Origin: Lewinellaceae bacterium
GTDB taxonomy: Bacteria > Bacteroidota > Bacteroidia > Chitinophagales > Saprospiraceae
DNA length: 64,000 nt
Direction of reading: 5' to 3'
Assembly: GCA_020636375.1 (NCBI GenBank)
Contig: JACJXZ010000014.1
Location: 124,001-188,000 of the forward strand
Shown: positions 8,579 through 17,233 of the stretch, piece after piece
Layout of the letters: each line of letters begins with the position of its first letter
Numbering within the stretch: the first letter of the stretch is position 1
Notes under the pieces: generated by a model
What the model was told of the DNA's origin: nothing
The model's database searches: none
Seen by the model: only the letters and a program-made list of their open reading frames with translations
Program-made: the position numbers and the translations under genes

Positions 8579-8629
8579 GCCCCTGGCCCCGGCGCGTGGG
8601 CCACCAACCGGCACGCCGGGGCCAGGGGC
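8579..8629 (+). promoter_or_regulatory. Perfect 16-bp hairpin in the glgE leader
   Basis: GCCCCTGGCCCCGGCG (8579-8594) pairs with CGCCGGGGCCAGGGGC (8614-8629) around a 19-base loop. It lies between the likely promoter and the glgE start (8669), with no T run after it. It could be a regulatory leader structure or a mobile palindromic repeat. Confidence 0.5.
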
Positions 8630-8668
8630 GCAAAGGACATCCCAATCGCAAAACGTAAGCCCAAAAAA

Positions 8669-10618
8669 ATGAGGAACCGCGTTGTCATTGAAAATGTACA
8701 CCCAGAAATTAACGGCGGACAGTTTTTCGTCAAGCGCATTCCCGGAGAACAGGTCGACGTTGCCGCCGATATCTTTGGCGACGGCCACGACCACATCCGC
8801 GCCTCCCTGCTGTTCCGGCACGAAAGCCAAAAACGCTGGACGGAAGTTTTCATGGAAGAACATCCCAATGATGTCTGGACGGCATCTTTCCGCGTGGAGA
8901 AAAAGGGGGTCTACCACTATAAACTCGAAGGCTGGATCGACCACCTGCTGCACTGGCACGACGGCTTCAAGAAAAAGTACGAGGCAGGCCAGGGGATGAA
9001 GGTCGAACTCCAGATCGGCGCGAAATACCTGCGGGAAACGGCCAAGCTCTATTCGAAAACCCAGGCCGAAACGTTGCTCCAGTTCGCCCAGGTCTTGGAG
9101 GATGAAAATGCCTACGAACAGGCTATCGAGGCAGCGCTGAGCCCCCGTTTTTCCCAGGTCATCTACGACTGCCCCATGAAGCAGTTCCAAACGGTATACG
9201 ACAAAAACCTGCGCGTGCGCGTGGGCTGGGAAAAAGAATTGTTCAGCACCTGGTACGAAATCTTTCCCCGTTCTACTTCCCCGGAGCCCGGCCGGCACGG
9301 CACCTTCAAAGATGCCGGGAAGCTGCTGCCCCGCATTAAGGAAATGGGCTTCGATGTGCTTTACTTCCCGCCCATCCACCCCATCGGGAAGCTGAACCGC
9401 AAAGGCAAGAACAACTCCGTCAATGCCGGCCCCGGCGAGCCAGGCTCGCCCTGGGCCATCGGCAGCGATGAGGGCGGCCACAAGGCCGTCCACCCCGATC
9501 TGGGTACCCTGGATGACTACAAAGAACTGATCAGAAAAGCCGGGGAATATGGCATCGACATCGCTTTCGACCTGGCCTTCCAGTGCGCCCCCGACCATCC
9601 TTATGTCAAAGAACATCCGGATTGGTTCCTCTGGCGGCCCGACGGCACCATCGCTTATGCCGAGAACCCGCCCAAAAAATATCAGGACATCGTGCCCCTT
9701 AATTTTGAAACAGAGGACTGGAAAAACCTCTGGGAAGAACTCAAAAGCGTCATCTTGTTCTGGTGCGAGGCCGGCGTTCGGATTTTCCGCGTCGACAATC
9801 CACACACCAAACCGTTCCAGTTCTGGGAATGGGCCATCGCTGAAGTACAGAAAGAATACCCGGACACCATCTTCCTCGCCGAAGCCTTTACCCGGCCCAA
9901 GGTCATGGCCCAGCTGGCCAAGGCCGGCTTCAACCAGTCATACACCTATTTTACCTGGCGGACCAACAAAAAGGAGATGGAAGAATACCTCACCGAGCTC
10001 ACCCAAACGGAGCTGCGCGAGTACTTCCGCCCCAACTTCTGGCCCAATACGCCGGACATCCTGGCCTACGAGTTGATGAATGCCGGCCCCAACGCCTTCG
10101 TCAAACGTTTCCTGCTGGCTGCTACCCTCTCCTCCAACTACGGCATGTACGCGCCTTCTTACGAACTCATGGAGAATTCGCCCAATACCAACGGCAAGGA
10201 AGAGTACCTCAACTCCGAAAAATACGAAATCCGCCACTACGACTGGAGCTACCGCAACCGCCTCACGGAAGTGATCACCAAGGTCAACCAGATCCGCCGG
10301 GAAAACCCCGCCCTCCAAACGACCTGGAACATCCATTTCACCCGCACCGACAACGAGCAGCTGATGAGCTACGTCAAGTACAATGACGACAAAAGCAATA
10401 TCGTCTGGTGCATCGCCAGCTTTGACGTCGAATATAAGCAGAGCGGTTTCATCGAGGTGCCCAAAACCCTGCTGGGGATCACCCGCAACGTCAACCTCAA
10501 AGTGACCGACCTGATCACCGGCGAGGTCTTCCACTGGTTCAACGAATGGAACTACGTAGAACTCAACCCGGACAAATACCCGGCACATATCCTGCTGGTG
10601 GAAAAGCCGCAGCGGTAG
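8669..10618 (+). CDS. glgE: Alpha-1,4-glucan:maltose-1-phosphate maltosyltransferase GlgE
   Basis: Starting at ATG 8669 the product is 649 residues, the usual GlgE length. The upstream open frame encodes the GC hairpin and is rejected. An N-terminal beta domain (about 1-115) and helical insert precede a GH13_3 barrel. The nucleophile is Asp376 in FRVDNPHTKPF, the acid/base is Glu405 in FLAEAFTRP, and the third carboxylate is Asp463 in WPNTPDIL. GlgE transfers maltosyl units from maltose-1-phosphate to the non-reducing ends of alpha-glucan. Its usual partners (TreS, Pep2, GlgB) are not in this window. It is probably a single-gene transcript ending at the 10697-10740 hairpin. Confidence 0.95.
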   Translation: MRNRVVIENVHPEINGGQFFVKRIPGEQVDVAADIFGDGHDHIRASLLFRHESQKRWTEVFMEEHPNDVWTASFRVEKKGVYHYKLEGWIDHLLHWHDGFKKKYEAGQGMKVELQIGAKYLRETAKLYSKTQAETLLQFAQVLEDENAYEQAIEAALSPRFSQVIYDCPMKQFQTVYDKNLRVRVGWEKELFSTWYEIFPRSTSPEPGRHGTFKDAGKLLPRIKEMGFDVLYFPPIHPIGKLNRKGKNNSVNAGPGEPGSPWAIGSDEGGHKAVHPDLGTLDDYKELIRKAGEYGIDIAFDLAFQCAPDHPYVKEHPDWFLWRPDGTIAYAENPPKKYQDIVPLNFETEDWKNLWEELKSVILFWCEAGVRIFRVDNPHTKPFQFWEWAIAEVQKEYPDTIFLAEAFTRPKVMAQLAKAGFNQSYTYFTWRTNKKEMEEYLTELTQTELREYFRPNFWPNTPDILAYELMNAGPNAFVKRFLLAATLSSNYGMYAPSYELMENSPNTNGKEEYLNSEKYEIRHYDWSYRNRLTEVITKVNQIRRENPALQTTWNIHFTRTDNEQLMSYVKYNDDKSNIVWCIASFDVEYKQSGFIEVPKTLLGITRNVNLKVTDLITGEVFHWFNEWNYVELNPDKYPAHILLVEKPQR

Positions 10619-10696
10619 GGTAGGGGATTTCCGTTTGGGTTGGGCCCACGCGAAGCATTTGCCCGCGGGGTGGGCCGGGCGGGAGAAAATGGGTCT

Positions 10697-10740
10697 CGGC
10701 TAGTGGCCAGGCGACTTAAAGTTCGCCTGGCCACTAGCCG
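10697..10740. terminator. 18-bp perfect hairpin downstream of glgE
   Basis: CGGCTAGTGGCCAGGCGA (10697-10714) pairs with TCGCCTGGCCACTAGCCG (10723-10740) around an 8-base loop. There is no poly-T tail, so it may stabilise the 3' end or be a repeat palindrome rather than a classical terminator. Confidence 0.5.
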
Positions 10741-10850
10741 GATAGTTTCGGGAATCCTCCGGTCAAGTTACCACATTTTTTTGAAAAAAACCGGGACAGT
10801 TCGCAGGCCGCCTGCCTATGCCTGGTTGTCGGAAAGTAAACTTTAAACGG

Positions 10851-10873
10851 GGCTACCCGTCTAAGGTTGGACA
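10851..10873 (+). repeat. Left terminal inverted repeat of the IS
   Basis: This 23-bp sequence is the exact reverse complement of 12522-12544 and is bordered outside by TTAAACGG. Confidence 0.9.
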
Positions 10874-10954
10874 ATTTAAGGGTTAAAACCGGGAACCAAG
10901 AGCAGAGATGGAGCCAAAAGTGTGACAAAAGCTATAACTTGGCCAAAAAGCCTT

Positions 10955-11500
10955 ATGCTGAAAGAGTTATGGCAGAAAATACAAGCCCGCCGGCGAGATA
11001 ACCGAGAGGAGAGCCTTCGCCAAACGAGCGAGGCCATAGGAGCCCCCAAGAGCACGGTGCATTATCATGAGCAGCGGCGAAAGAAACGCATTGAGGCATC
11101 GGGCACGGACCAATGGGAGACTGCCTGGGGGCAATGGTATTTAAAGCGTATGATAATAAGCACCATCTACACCTTTGGGATAAAGGGCGGGGTGGGCTCG
11201 GCGCGGATATCAGAGCATTTCGGGCACCTGCAACTGGAAGGGATAGGGGCGGTATCGGAAAGCAGCATACAGCGGCTAACCAAAGAGATAGAGGCGAATA
11301 TATTATGGTATAAGCAATTGCAGGAAGCCGGCTTGCAGTGCGAAGCGCGCCAGGAGCTGAAAGAATTGAAAGTGGTGCTGGGCTTGGATGAAACCTGGCT
11401 GGACGAGATGCTGTTGGTGTGCCAGGAATTGACAAGCGGGTACATTTTTTTGAAGAAGCAAGCCAAAAACGAGACACCGCCAGTTGGTGGGAGCACCTAG
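10955..11500 (+). CDS. IS transposase ORF A (N-terminal part)
   Basis: The frame is open from a GTG at 10922; ATG 10955 (MLKELWQKIQARRRDN) is the likely start, giving 181 residues. The N-terminus looks like a helix-turn-helix (SLRQTSEAIGAPKSTVHYHEQ). Further on, VLGLDETWLDEM supplies the first likely DDE-type aspartate. The frame stops at 11500, overlapping ORF B by 82 bases. At 11446-11452 the in-frame codons read T TTT TTG, a good -1 slip site, so this protein is probably also made as the front half of an A-B fusion. The overall sequence resembles uncharacterised transposase-like proteins annotated with DUF6399, recalled from memory. Confidence 0.8.
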   Translation: MLKELWQKIQARRRDNREESLRQTSEAIGAPKSTVHYHEQRRKKRIEASGTDQWETAWGQWYLKRMIISTIYTFGIKGGVGSARISEHFGHLQLEGIGAVSESSIQRLTKEIEANILWYKQLQEAGLQCEARQELKELKVVLGLDETWLDEMLLVCQELTSGYIFLKKQAKNETPPVGGST

Positions 11501-12534
11501 AAAGCAGGGTGCTGGATTGGGGCGTGCAAGTTGTAGGCCTAACCAGCGACAGGGCGCGTTCGTTGGTAAAACTAGGCAAGGAGCAATACCTGAACGCGGT
11601 ATCGATGCCGGACTTGTTTCACTTTGCCCAGGATATAAACAAAGCGGCGGGTTGCCGCATCGGGCTGAAAAAGGGGCGGCTGCAAAAGAAGCGCGACGAA
11701 TGCACGGATGCCGGGCAGAAGGCTGAAGCGGAAGCACAGCTGGCAAAAGCGGCAGAAAGCCAGAAAAGTTACCGCCAACATATAGAAGAGATAAACAAAA
11801 CGGTACACCCCTTTGACAACATGGATGAATGGCGCCCAAAAGGGCAAGCGGAAAAGGGCTTGTTGCAGTGTTTTACGAAAATAGCCAGCATAGCAACAGG
11901 CTTGGGGATAGAAATTGCGTTGGACAAAGCCGCCAAAATATTAAATCAAATACCGGATATTGCTGCGGGCATACAAGCCTGGCAGCAACGCATACAAGAA
12001 GAACTCCGCGAATGGGCCCAAACTAAGGCTGTGCCCAGCCTGCACCGGCAATGGGTTGAAAAATGCGCCTTGCCTTATGCTTATTGGCAGCTTCAACTCA
12101 ATAAGGCGCAGGCCAAAGCTCGCGACAAAGAATTGCGCGATTATTATAAAAAGCGAGCCGAGGATGCCCAAATGCGATATGAGCGACACAGCCTGACGGC
12201 ACAATTGGATGAAGATACCCGGCAGTATTATTTGGAAAAGGCTTTTAGCATGGCAGCCACTTTTCAACGGTCCTCTTCTCAGGTTGAAGGGCGCAATGGC
12301 TACCTGGCATTTGTCCACCATGCCCATAAAGGTATTCCTAAACAACGCTTGGCCGCGTTGACAGTCGTTCACAACTTCGACATTCGCAGGGATGATGGCA
12401 CTACGCCAGCTCAAAGGTTGTTTTCAAGGCAGTTCCCGGATTTGTTTGAGTTCCTTTGCCAAAATGTGACAGGGTTCGCAGAGCCCAGGAGAAGTCGGCG
12501 GCAACCCCCGGCTTTAAAGGCTGTCCAACCTTAG
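11419..12534 (+). CDS. IS transposase ORF B (C-terminal part, reached by -1 frameshift)
   Basis: The frame is open from 11419, but its first family-like residues begin after the slip site, with EEASQKRDTASWWEH continuing ORF A. VVGLTSDRARSLV gives a probable second catalytic aspartate and SSQVEGRNGYLAF a probable catalytic glutamate. A charged helical insertion lies between them (about residues 95-275). ORF B lacks a convincing start of its own, which favours translation as an A-B fusion of about 530 residues. If the shift is a mutation instead, this copy would be dead; the intact ends argue for a young element. Confidence 0.78.
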   Translation: MPGIDKRVHFFEEASQKRDTASWWEHLESRVLDWGVQVVGLTSDRARSLVKLGKEQYLNAVSMPDLFHFAQDINKAAGCRIGLKKGRLQKKRDECTDAGQKAEAEAQLAKAAESQKSYRQHIEEINKTVHPFDNMDEWRPKGQAEKGLLQCFTKIASIATGLGIEIALDKAAKILNQIPDIAAGIQAWQQRIQEELREWAQTKAVPSLHRQWVEKCALPYAYWQLQLNKAQAKARDKELRDYYKKRAEDAQMRYERHSLTAQLDEDTRQYYLEKAFSMAATFQRSSSQVEGRNGYLAFVHHAHKGIPKQRLAALTVVHNFDIRRDDGTTPAQRLFSRQFPDLFEFLCQNVTGFAEPRRSRRQPPALKAVQP

Positions 12535-12544
12535 ACGGGTAGCC
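12522..12544 (-). repeat. Right terminal inverted repeat of the IS
   Basis: This is the exact reverse complement of 10851-10873 and is followed by the target duplication TTAAACGG. Confidence 0.9.
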
Positions 12545-12635
12545 TTAAACGGGCTTAAATAACAGATTATCAGTCTTTAACAAACCTCGTCAACTGCTGA
12601 ATCATACTACTGTACATGTGGTGTCCAAATGCCTG

Positions 12636-12711
12636 TAGCCACGAAGACACCAAGCCACCAAGTACCACAAAGACTTAGTGCCGCCTTAGTGTTTTCGTGT
12701 CTTAGTGGCTA
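12636..12711. repeat. Imperfect palindrome of CCACAAAGAC-type repeat
   Basis: TAGCCACGAAGACAC (12636-12650) pairs at 14 of 15 positions with GTGTCTTAGTGGCTA (12697-12711). The interior is rich in CCACCAAG and CACAAAGAC words. A similar word pattern recurs inside the palindrome at 50527-50721. It lies just before the GNAT gene. Confidence 0.55.
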
Positions 12712-12758
12712 AAAAAAGCACCATGTCCAGCAGTGTGCTGCTGAATTGCAATCACGCT

Positions 12759-13349
12759 ATGCTGACTGTTCAACCTCTTGCCGGCGAAGCAATCACCCCC
12801 TACATCGACGCCCTGGCCCGCCTGCGCATCGAAGTATTTCGGGAATTCCCTTATCTCTACGACGGTGATATGGACTATGAGCGCCGGTACCTGAATACCT
12901 TCCGGCAGGCACCGGACAGCCTGCTGGTACTCGTGCTCGACGAAGACGAGGTGGTGGGCGCCTCCACCGCCCTGCCTTTGGAGCATGAAACAGCCAACAT
13001 CCGGCAGCCTCTGGAGGATGCCGGATACGACGTGCGGAAAGTGTTCTACTTCGGGGAGTCTGTCCTGCGGAAGGGCTACCGGGGGCGGGGGCTGGGCGTC
13101 CGCTTCTTCGAAGAGCGGGAGCGCCGGGCCCGGCTGCTGGAGCGTTTTGATACCCTGGCCTTTTGCGCCGTGGTGCGGCCCGCCGGTCACCCGCTGCGGC
13201 CGGAAGGCTACCTACCCCTGGACGGTTTCTGGCGGAAGCGGGGGTTCGCTCCGACAGACAGGCACTGTCACATCAGCTGGCAGGATCTGGATGAGGACGA
13301 AGAAACGCCCAAGCCGCTGCGGTTTTGGATAAAAAGCCTGGTACCATGA
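12759..13349 (+). CDS. GNAT-family N-acetyltransferase
   Basis: From ATG 12759 (MLTVQPLAGEAI) the product is 196 residues; starts at 12705 or 12723 are possible, but the first overlaps a palindrome arm. The acetyl-CoA pyrophosphate loop is seen in VLRKGYRGRGLGVRFFEERE (RGRGLG). VVGASTALPLEHE and YFGESVLRK form the central strands of the fold. The end VDFWRK-like segment is GFWRKRGFAPTDRHCHISW. The acetyl acceptor cannot be predicted. It overlaps the following lipoprotein gene by 4 bases (ATGA), indicating translational coupling. Confidence 0.85.
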   Translation: MLTVQPLAGEAITPYIDALARLRIEVFREFPYLYDGDMDYERRYLNTFRQAPDSLLVLVLDEDEVVGASTALPLEHETANIRQPLEDAGYDVRKVFYFGESVLRKGYRGRGLGVRFFEERERRARLLERFDTLAFCAVVRPAGHPLRPEGYLPLDGFWRKRGFAPTDRHCHISWQDLDEDEETPKPLRFWIKSLVP

Positions 13350-13723
13350 AGCACTTTTTGCTGTCCATTCCATTCCTGGCACTTTTGGCCTGCCACAGCT
13401 CCAGATCGCAACCCACCGAAGAACAAATGCAAAAAATCCGCTTCGACCTGTCCGGACTGGATGAGGACGGCCTGCTCGGCCCGCCCGGCGGCAAAGTGGC
13501 CCTCGACTACGAGTTCTGTATTCCCCGGGATGAAAAATACCTCCGGGAAGTGGAGCGCATCGACCCCACCGTTAAGGCGCAAACCGCCCGGGGGCGAATT
13601 GGCTGCAGCCGCGACCAGTACCTCTGCCTCGGCCACACGCGCCAGGAGAATTACAAGGAGGTGCTGTACCGGCTGGCAGGGCTGGCGTATGTGGAAAAGA
13701 TCGAACGGGCGTTTTTTGAGTAG
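13346..13723 (+). CDS. Small lipoprotein of unknown function
   Basis: ATG at 13346 overlaps the GNAT stop codon (ATGA). The 125 residues start with a lipoprotein signal peptide, MKHFLLSIPFLALLACHSS, with the lipid-accepting cysteine at 16. The mature part has cysteines in EFCIPRDEK, RIGCSRDQYLC and LGHTRQENYKEVLYRLAG. No family is recognised. The coupling with a GNAT enzyme is the only context clue. Confidence 0.75.
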   Translation: MKHFLLSIPFLALLACHSSRSQPTEEQMQKIRFDLSGLDEDGLLGPPGGKVALDYEFCIPRDEKYLREVERIDPTVKAQTARGRIGCSRDQYLCLGHTRQENYKEVLYRLAGLAYVEKIERAFFE

Positions 13724-13784
13724 GGAACTGCCGTTCGTGCCCTCACAAATACACAAATGCACAAATACGCCAACCAAACCTATC

Positions 13785-14726
13785 TCACCCATCCCCCTCC
13801 AACAGCACCGTTCGCATCCTGCGCACGTCCCCGGTTCCCGTTCGGCAGCACCCCCCGATGAGGCGGGCACCCCGGGCGAACCACTCCAGCGGCAGGGTGC
13901 CGAAGCCCGATTCCCGCTCCCCTTCGATCCAGCAGCGGCGGGCGGCGTCCCAGCGCTCGCCGCTGTTGGGATAGGCAACCAGGGGTTTCCGGGTTGCCGC
14001 GGCGGCCTCCTCCAGCAGCGGACTGATGTAGCGGGGCGGGGTGCAGTTGACGCCTACGGCCCGCACCTGTTCGGCGCCATCCGCCATGTTGGCCACTTCC
14101 CTGAGGGGTTCCCCCTGGCTGAGGTACCGCCCGTCGCGGCAGCTGAAGCTCAGCCAGGCCCGGGCTTCCGGGAACTCCTCCAGCAGGCGCAGCAGGGCTT
14201 CGGCCTCTTCCGGGCAGGGGATGGTTTCGCAGGCCAGCAGGTCCGGCCCGGCAGCCAGCAAAGCTTCCAGGCGGGGGCGGTGCCAGTCCATCAGTTGCGG
14301 GACGCTCAGCCCGTATCGCCCCTCGTATTCCGAGCCGTCGGCCAGGAAGGCGCCGTAGGGGCCCACCGAGGCGGCGACGAGGGGGTAGATCCGCCCGGCC
14401 TGGTTGTCCGGTTCGGCCCAGAACAGCTCCCGGGCCTCCTTCGCCAGTTCGACGCTGCGCTGCATCAAACCTCGCGCCTCCTGGTGCGAAAGGCCGCGGC
14501 GCCGGAAGCCTTCGAAACTGGCCTGATAGCTGGCGGTAGTGGCCACATCCGCGCCCGCCCGGAAATAATCGAGGTGCAGGCGGCGGATCATCGCCGGCTG
14601 TTCCAGCAGTATTTTCGCCGACCATAGGGCGTCATCGAGCCGGGCGCCGCGGGCTTCCAGCCCGGTGGCCAGGGCACCGTCGAGGATAATGGCCTTTTGT
14701 TGTTGTAAAACGGATTCCCAATTCAT
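13785..14726 (-). CDS. mmuM: Homocysteine S-methyltransferase
   Basis: The 313-residue product has the homocysteine-methyltransferase barrel beginning IILDGALATGLEARG. The zinc ligands are all present: Cys228 in GVNCTPP and Cys293-Cys294 in GGCCRTGT. Other family marks are TTASYQASFEGF and VAASVGPYGAFLADGSEY. It should make methionine from homocysteine using S-methylmethionine or S-adenosylmethionine as donor. The length matches MmuM rather than the folate-dependent MetH module. It is a single gene, convergent with the GNAT/lipoprotein operon. Confidence 0.93.
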   Translation of the reverse strand: MNWESVLQQQKAIILDGALATGLEARGARLDDALWSAKILLEQPAMIRRLHLDYFRAGADVATTASYQASFEGFRRRGLSHQEARGLMQRSVELAKEARELFWAEPDNQAGRIYPLVAASVGPYGAFLADGSEYEGRYGLSVPQLMDWHRPRLEALLAAGPDLLACETIPCPEEAEALLRLLEEFPEARAWLSFSCRDGRYLSQGEPLREVANMADGAEQVRAVGVNCTPPRYISPLLEEAAAATRKPLVAYPNSGERWDAARRCWIEGERESGFGTLPLEWFARGARLIGGCCRTGTGDVRRMRTVLLEGDG

Positions 14727-14888
14727 TCGCCGCCTGTTTGCCCGGTATTAGTATATATTCCACCTGCAACTCCAGCACATAAGCCAGCCCCGCTTCCATT
14801 TGGCAGAAAGGCAAGAAGAAGGAAGCTGCGGTTCTTCATAAGTGACTGGTTTTCTTCCAACTTCTTCCCGCTTTTAAAAATTGTGCAC

Positions 14889-14948
14889 ATTCACTCATTC
14901 ACTCATTCACTCATTCACTCATTCACTCATTCACTCATTCACTCATTC
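14889..14948. repeat. Tandem octamer ATTCACTC, 7.5 copies
   Basis: Sixty bases of perfect 8-bp repeats lie just downstream of the M48-type protease stop codon. The same octamer, more degenerate, occurs at 1981-2053, near 23600 and near 56041. Length variation between strains is likely. Confidence 0.9.
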
Positions 14949-14953
14949 GACAC

Positions 14954-16468
14954 TCACTCATACTCCCCCCAACCCGCAATTCTACCATCAGGCCCTGCCA
15001 GGAACAAGGCCTTGCACCCCGGAAAATGGAGGAACAGCCCCTGGCTGGCCAACTGGCGCACGGCCCGCTGGCCGGCGAGTGCTTCTTCCAGTTTTTCAAC
15101 GGCCCATCCAACCGGCTTGCCCGAACGGGCCCACTGCAGGAGGAAAGCGCCGTTGGCCGACCGCAGGGCCAGCAGTTCGGTGCCCTCCAGCGTTTCCCAG
15201 CCGAGCAGCACCTTGTTCCCCTCTTCCCCGACGGGTGTTTGGGTCAGGTGGCGGTACCGCATCGGGCTGGCTTTACCCGGTATAGTGAAAGGAAGGTTGC
15301 AGTAGGAGGGGCGGGCAGGAGTTGCCGGTTCGCCTTTGAGCAGGGCCAGGTTCTTTTGGGCAATAAACGCAAGGAGCGGATCGGCGGCGGTACTAAGCGC
15401 TTCCAGGCGGCGGGCCGCCTCCGGTTGATAGCGGATATCCTGATCGGAAGCGGCGGCATACGCCACGGCTAAGGCCAGGCGCCCTTCCGTCGATTTTTTT
15501 ATCCATGCCAGCGCCGGCGTATGTTCCTTCTCCAGCAAGAGCAGCGCCTGGCCGTCCAGGATTTGCAGGCACAGCGCCATTACCTTCGCCGCTTCGTAGC
15601 CGGGGTCTGTGGCGATGGTTTTGTCATTGTAGAAAGCCGCCTTTCCCAGCAGGATACGGCGGGCGCGGCGCTCCAGGGGCGTCAGGTCGTCGGCGCGGGG
15701 CCGGCGCAGGCGCAGCTCGGCGTCCAGTTCGATGGGCAGCAGGTAGCGGTCGGCGTTCTTGCCCGCCACGGCCATAGCGCGCCGGGCGTACAGGACGCTC
15801 AGGTTGTGATACAACTCCCGGGTAGCGACGAAGCTGAGTACTTCCTCGTAGGCGGCGGCAGCCCCTTCGTACTGCCCGGCGGCCAGCAGGTAATTGCCGG
15901 ATTCAAAAAAGCGGATGAGCTGGCCGGCCAGGGCGTCGGCTTCCCGGGCAGATTGCCGGCGGACTTCCAGGGGAGGATAACCGGAAACCTGGCCGTCGAT
16001 CTGATAGGCATCGTACAGGCCGTCCAGCAAGCGGGGCAGGATGCCCTCCGTCCGGAAACCCGCCAGGTAGGCCAGGAAGGCGCCCCCCACATCAGCCGCC
16101 TGCTCTTCCTGCACGGAGGCATCGGCCTCCAGGGTATAGGCCAGGAAATTGGTGGGTGCCGCGCCGGCCTCCCGGTAGGCGTGCGCCAGTTCGTGGCCCA
16201 GGAGGAAGGCCAGGGCATGCAGGGAGTCGGCACCCAGGGTGCGGCAGGCTTCCAGCGCTTTGGCCTCCACCTCGATGACATGCTGGCGGCGCAGGTAGCG
16301 GGCGGCGCTGCGATCGGTATGGGCGATCCGGAAGGCCGGCGCAGTTTCCAGCGGGCGGCCGGCAGCCTGGTGCAGCTTTTGGAGCATGGCGTGGCCGGCC
16401 TGCAGGGAGCTGGCTTTCAGGGGCAAAGCCAGGAGGACGGCCAGCACGAGAGGGAGGGTTCGTCTCAT
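14954..16468 (-). CDS. Secreted M48-type metalloprotease-like protein
   Basis: The 504-residue product has a signal peptide (MRRTLPLVLAVLLALPLKAS). The zinc motif is HELAH at 92-96, with the third ligand in the M48-type EQAAD motif at about 122-126. The part after about residue 150 is helical and repeat-like and resembles the TPR region of BepA/YfgC-type periplasmic M48 proteases. By analogy it could process or clear outer-membrane proteins. The last 100 residues are beta-rich and unrecognised. It is a single gene with the octamer tract at its 3' end. Confidence 0.8.
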   Translation of the reverse strand: MRRTLPLVLAVLLALPLKASSLQAGHAMLQKLHQAAGRPLETAPAFRIAHTDRSAARYLRRQHVIEVEAKALEACRTLGADSLHALAFLLGHELAHAYREAGAAPTNFLAYTLEADASVQEEQAADVGGAFLAYLAGFRTEGILPRLLDGLYDAYQIDGQVSGYPPLEVRRQSAREADALAGQLIRFFESGNYLLAAGQYEGAAAAYEEVLSFVATRELYHNLSVLYARRAMAVAGKNADRYLLPIELDAELRLRRPRADDLTPLERRARRILLGKAAFYNDKTIATDPGYEAAKVMALCLQILDGQALLLLEKEHTPALAWIKKSTEGRLALAVAYAAASDQDIRYQPEAARRLEALSTAADPLLAFIAQKNLALLKGEPATPARPSYCNLPFTIPGKASPMRYRHLTQTPVGEEGNKVLLGWETLEGTELLALRSANGAFLLQWARSGKPVGWAVEKLEEALAGQRAVRQLASQGLFLHFPGCKALFLAGPDGRIAGWGEYE

Positions 16469-16541
16469 GAGTGGTTTTTAGGTTGATGCCTGAAAATAAG
16501 AAATGTTATTAGGTATACAAAACCTCCAGGGGGGCGCAAGC

Positions 16542-17085
16542 CTACTCCCCTGTGCGCGTAGCCGTGAGCGTATACGCCTCCCGGTGCCGTTCAAGGTCAT
16601 CAGCACCTGAGTCCTCCTCATATTGGAAGGTCAGCAGGTTATCCTCGTAAAATAAGGAAGCGCGGGCGTAGACGGTGGCGCCGCTTTCCTCATCCCGGCT
16701 TTCGTATTTGAAGAAGGCCGCTTCCTCGTTGGTGGCCGGGTTTTCCACTTCGAGGTTGAAGGAAAAGTCCGGCCCGGGCGTAGAGCGGAAATCTACCTGC
16801 AGGGTGGAATTGCCGATGAGTTTGACGTCGAGGCTGTCGGCGAGCAGGAAGAGGCTGTCGAAGTCTACCCGCCGGTAAACCGGCGTCGTGCCGATCACGG
16901 TGTCGATTTCGTGGAAGAAGCCCCAGTGGCGGCCGTCCTTTACGCCGGCAAAGGTGCCTTCGATCTCGGACCGCACCGGGTTGGCATTGCAGCCGTCCGG
17001 GCCGTCCGGGCCGGAAGGGGAATTGTCATCAGATTTGGTACAGCCTTAAGCTGGAAAGCGCAAATAGGAAGAATGATTTTTTCAT
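16542..17085 (-). pseudogene. Lipoprotein with frameshift at the lipobox
   Basis: A start at 17085 gives MKKSFFLFALSSL, a typical lipoprotein signal peptide, but that frame stops near 17029. One base out of step, the sequence reads GCTKSDDNSPSGPDG and continues as a 145-165-residue beta-rich protein to 16542. The intact gene would read LSSL-x-GC as its lipobox, so one base was lost or gained near 17045. The mature part is well preserved. Either the gene is newly broken, or the frameshift is an assembly error. A fallback start inside the mature part would give a cytoplasmic product. Confidence 0.6.
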
Positions 17086-17233
17086 GGCCTGTGATTTTTC
17101 AGTAGTGAAAATTAGTTTCTGAAGGTTAATGCCGGAGGGGGGAAGCTGTTATCAAAAGCAGAGAAAAAAACATATTTTTACTTAAATGAAACAGCCTCTT
17201 AACGCTCTTTTAAACCCAAAACCTGGACAACCC

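Larger units (their letters stand above)
10851..12544 (+). mobile_element. Complete insertion sequence, 1,694 bp, with terminal repeats and 8-bp target duplication
   Basis: Perfect 23-bp terminal inverted repeats lie at 10851-10873 and 12522-12544, starting GGCTACCCGTCTAAGG. TTAAACGG at 10843-10850 is repeated at 12545-12552, an 8-bp target-site duplication. Both ends and the duplication are unmutated, so the insertion is recent. It carries two overlapping plus-strand frames that form one transposase if ribosomes shift by -1 at a T-rich heptamer near 11446. The insertion lies in the glgE-GNAT intergenic region and interrupts no recognisable gene. Confidence 0.9.

Noticed and set aside
8360..9805. 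481-codon minus-strand frame opposite glgE
   Set aside because: GlgE on the other strand has full length and all catalytic residues; the antisense frame has no family character.
14889..14948. CRISPR-like array
   Set aside because: The 8-bp units have no spacers and no cas genes are near; it is a simple microsatellite.
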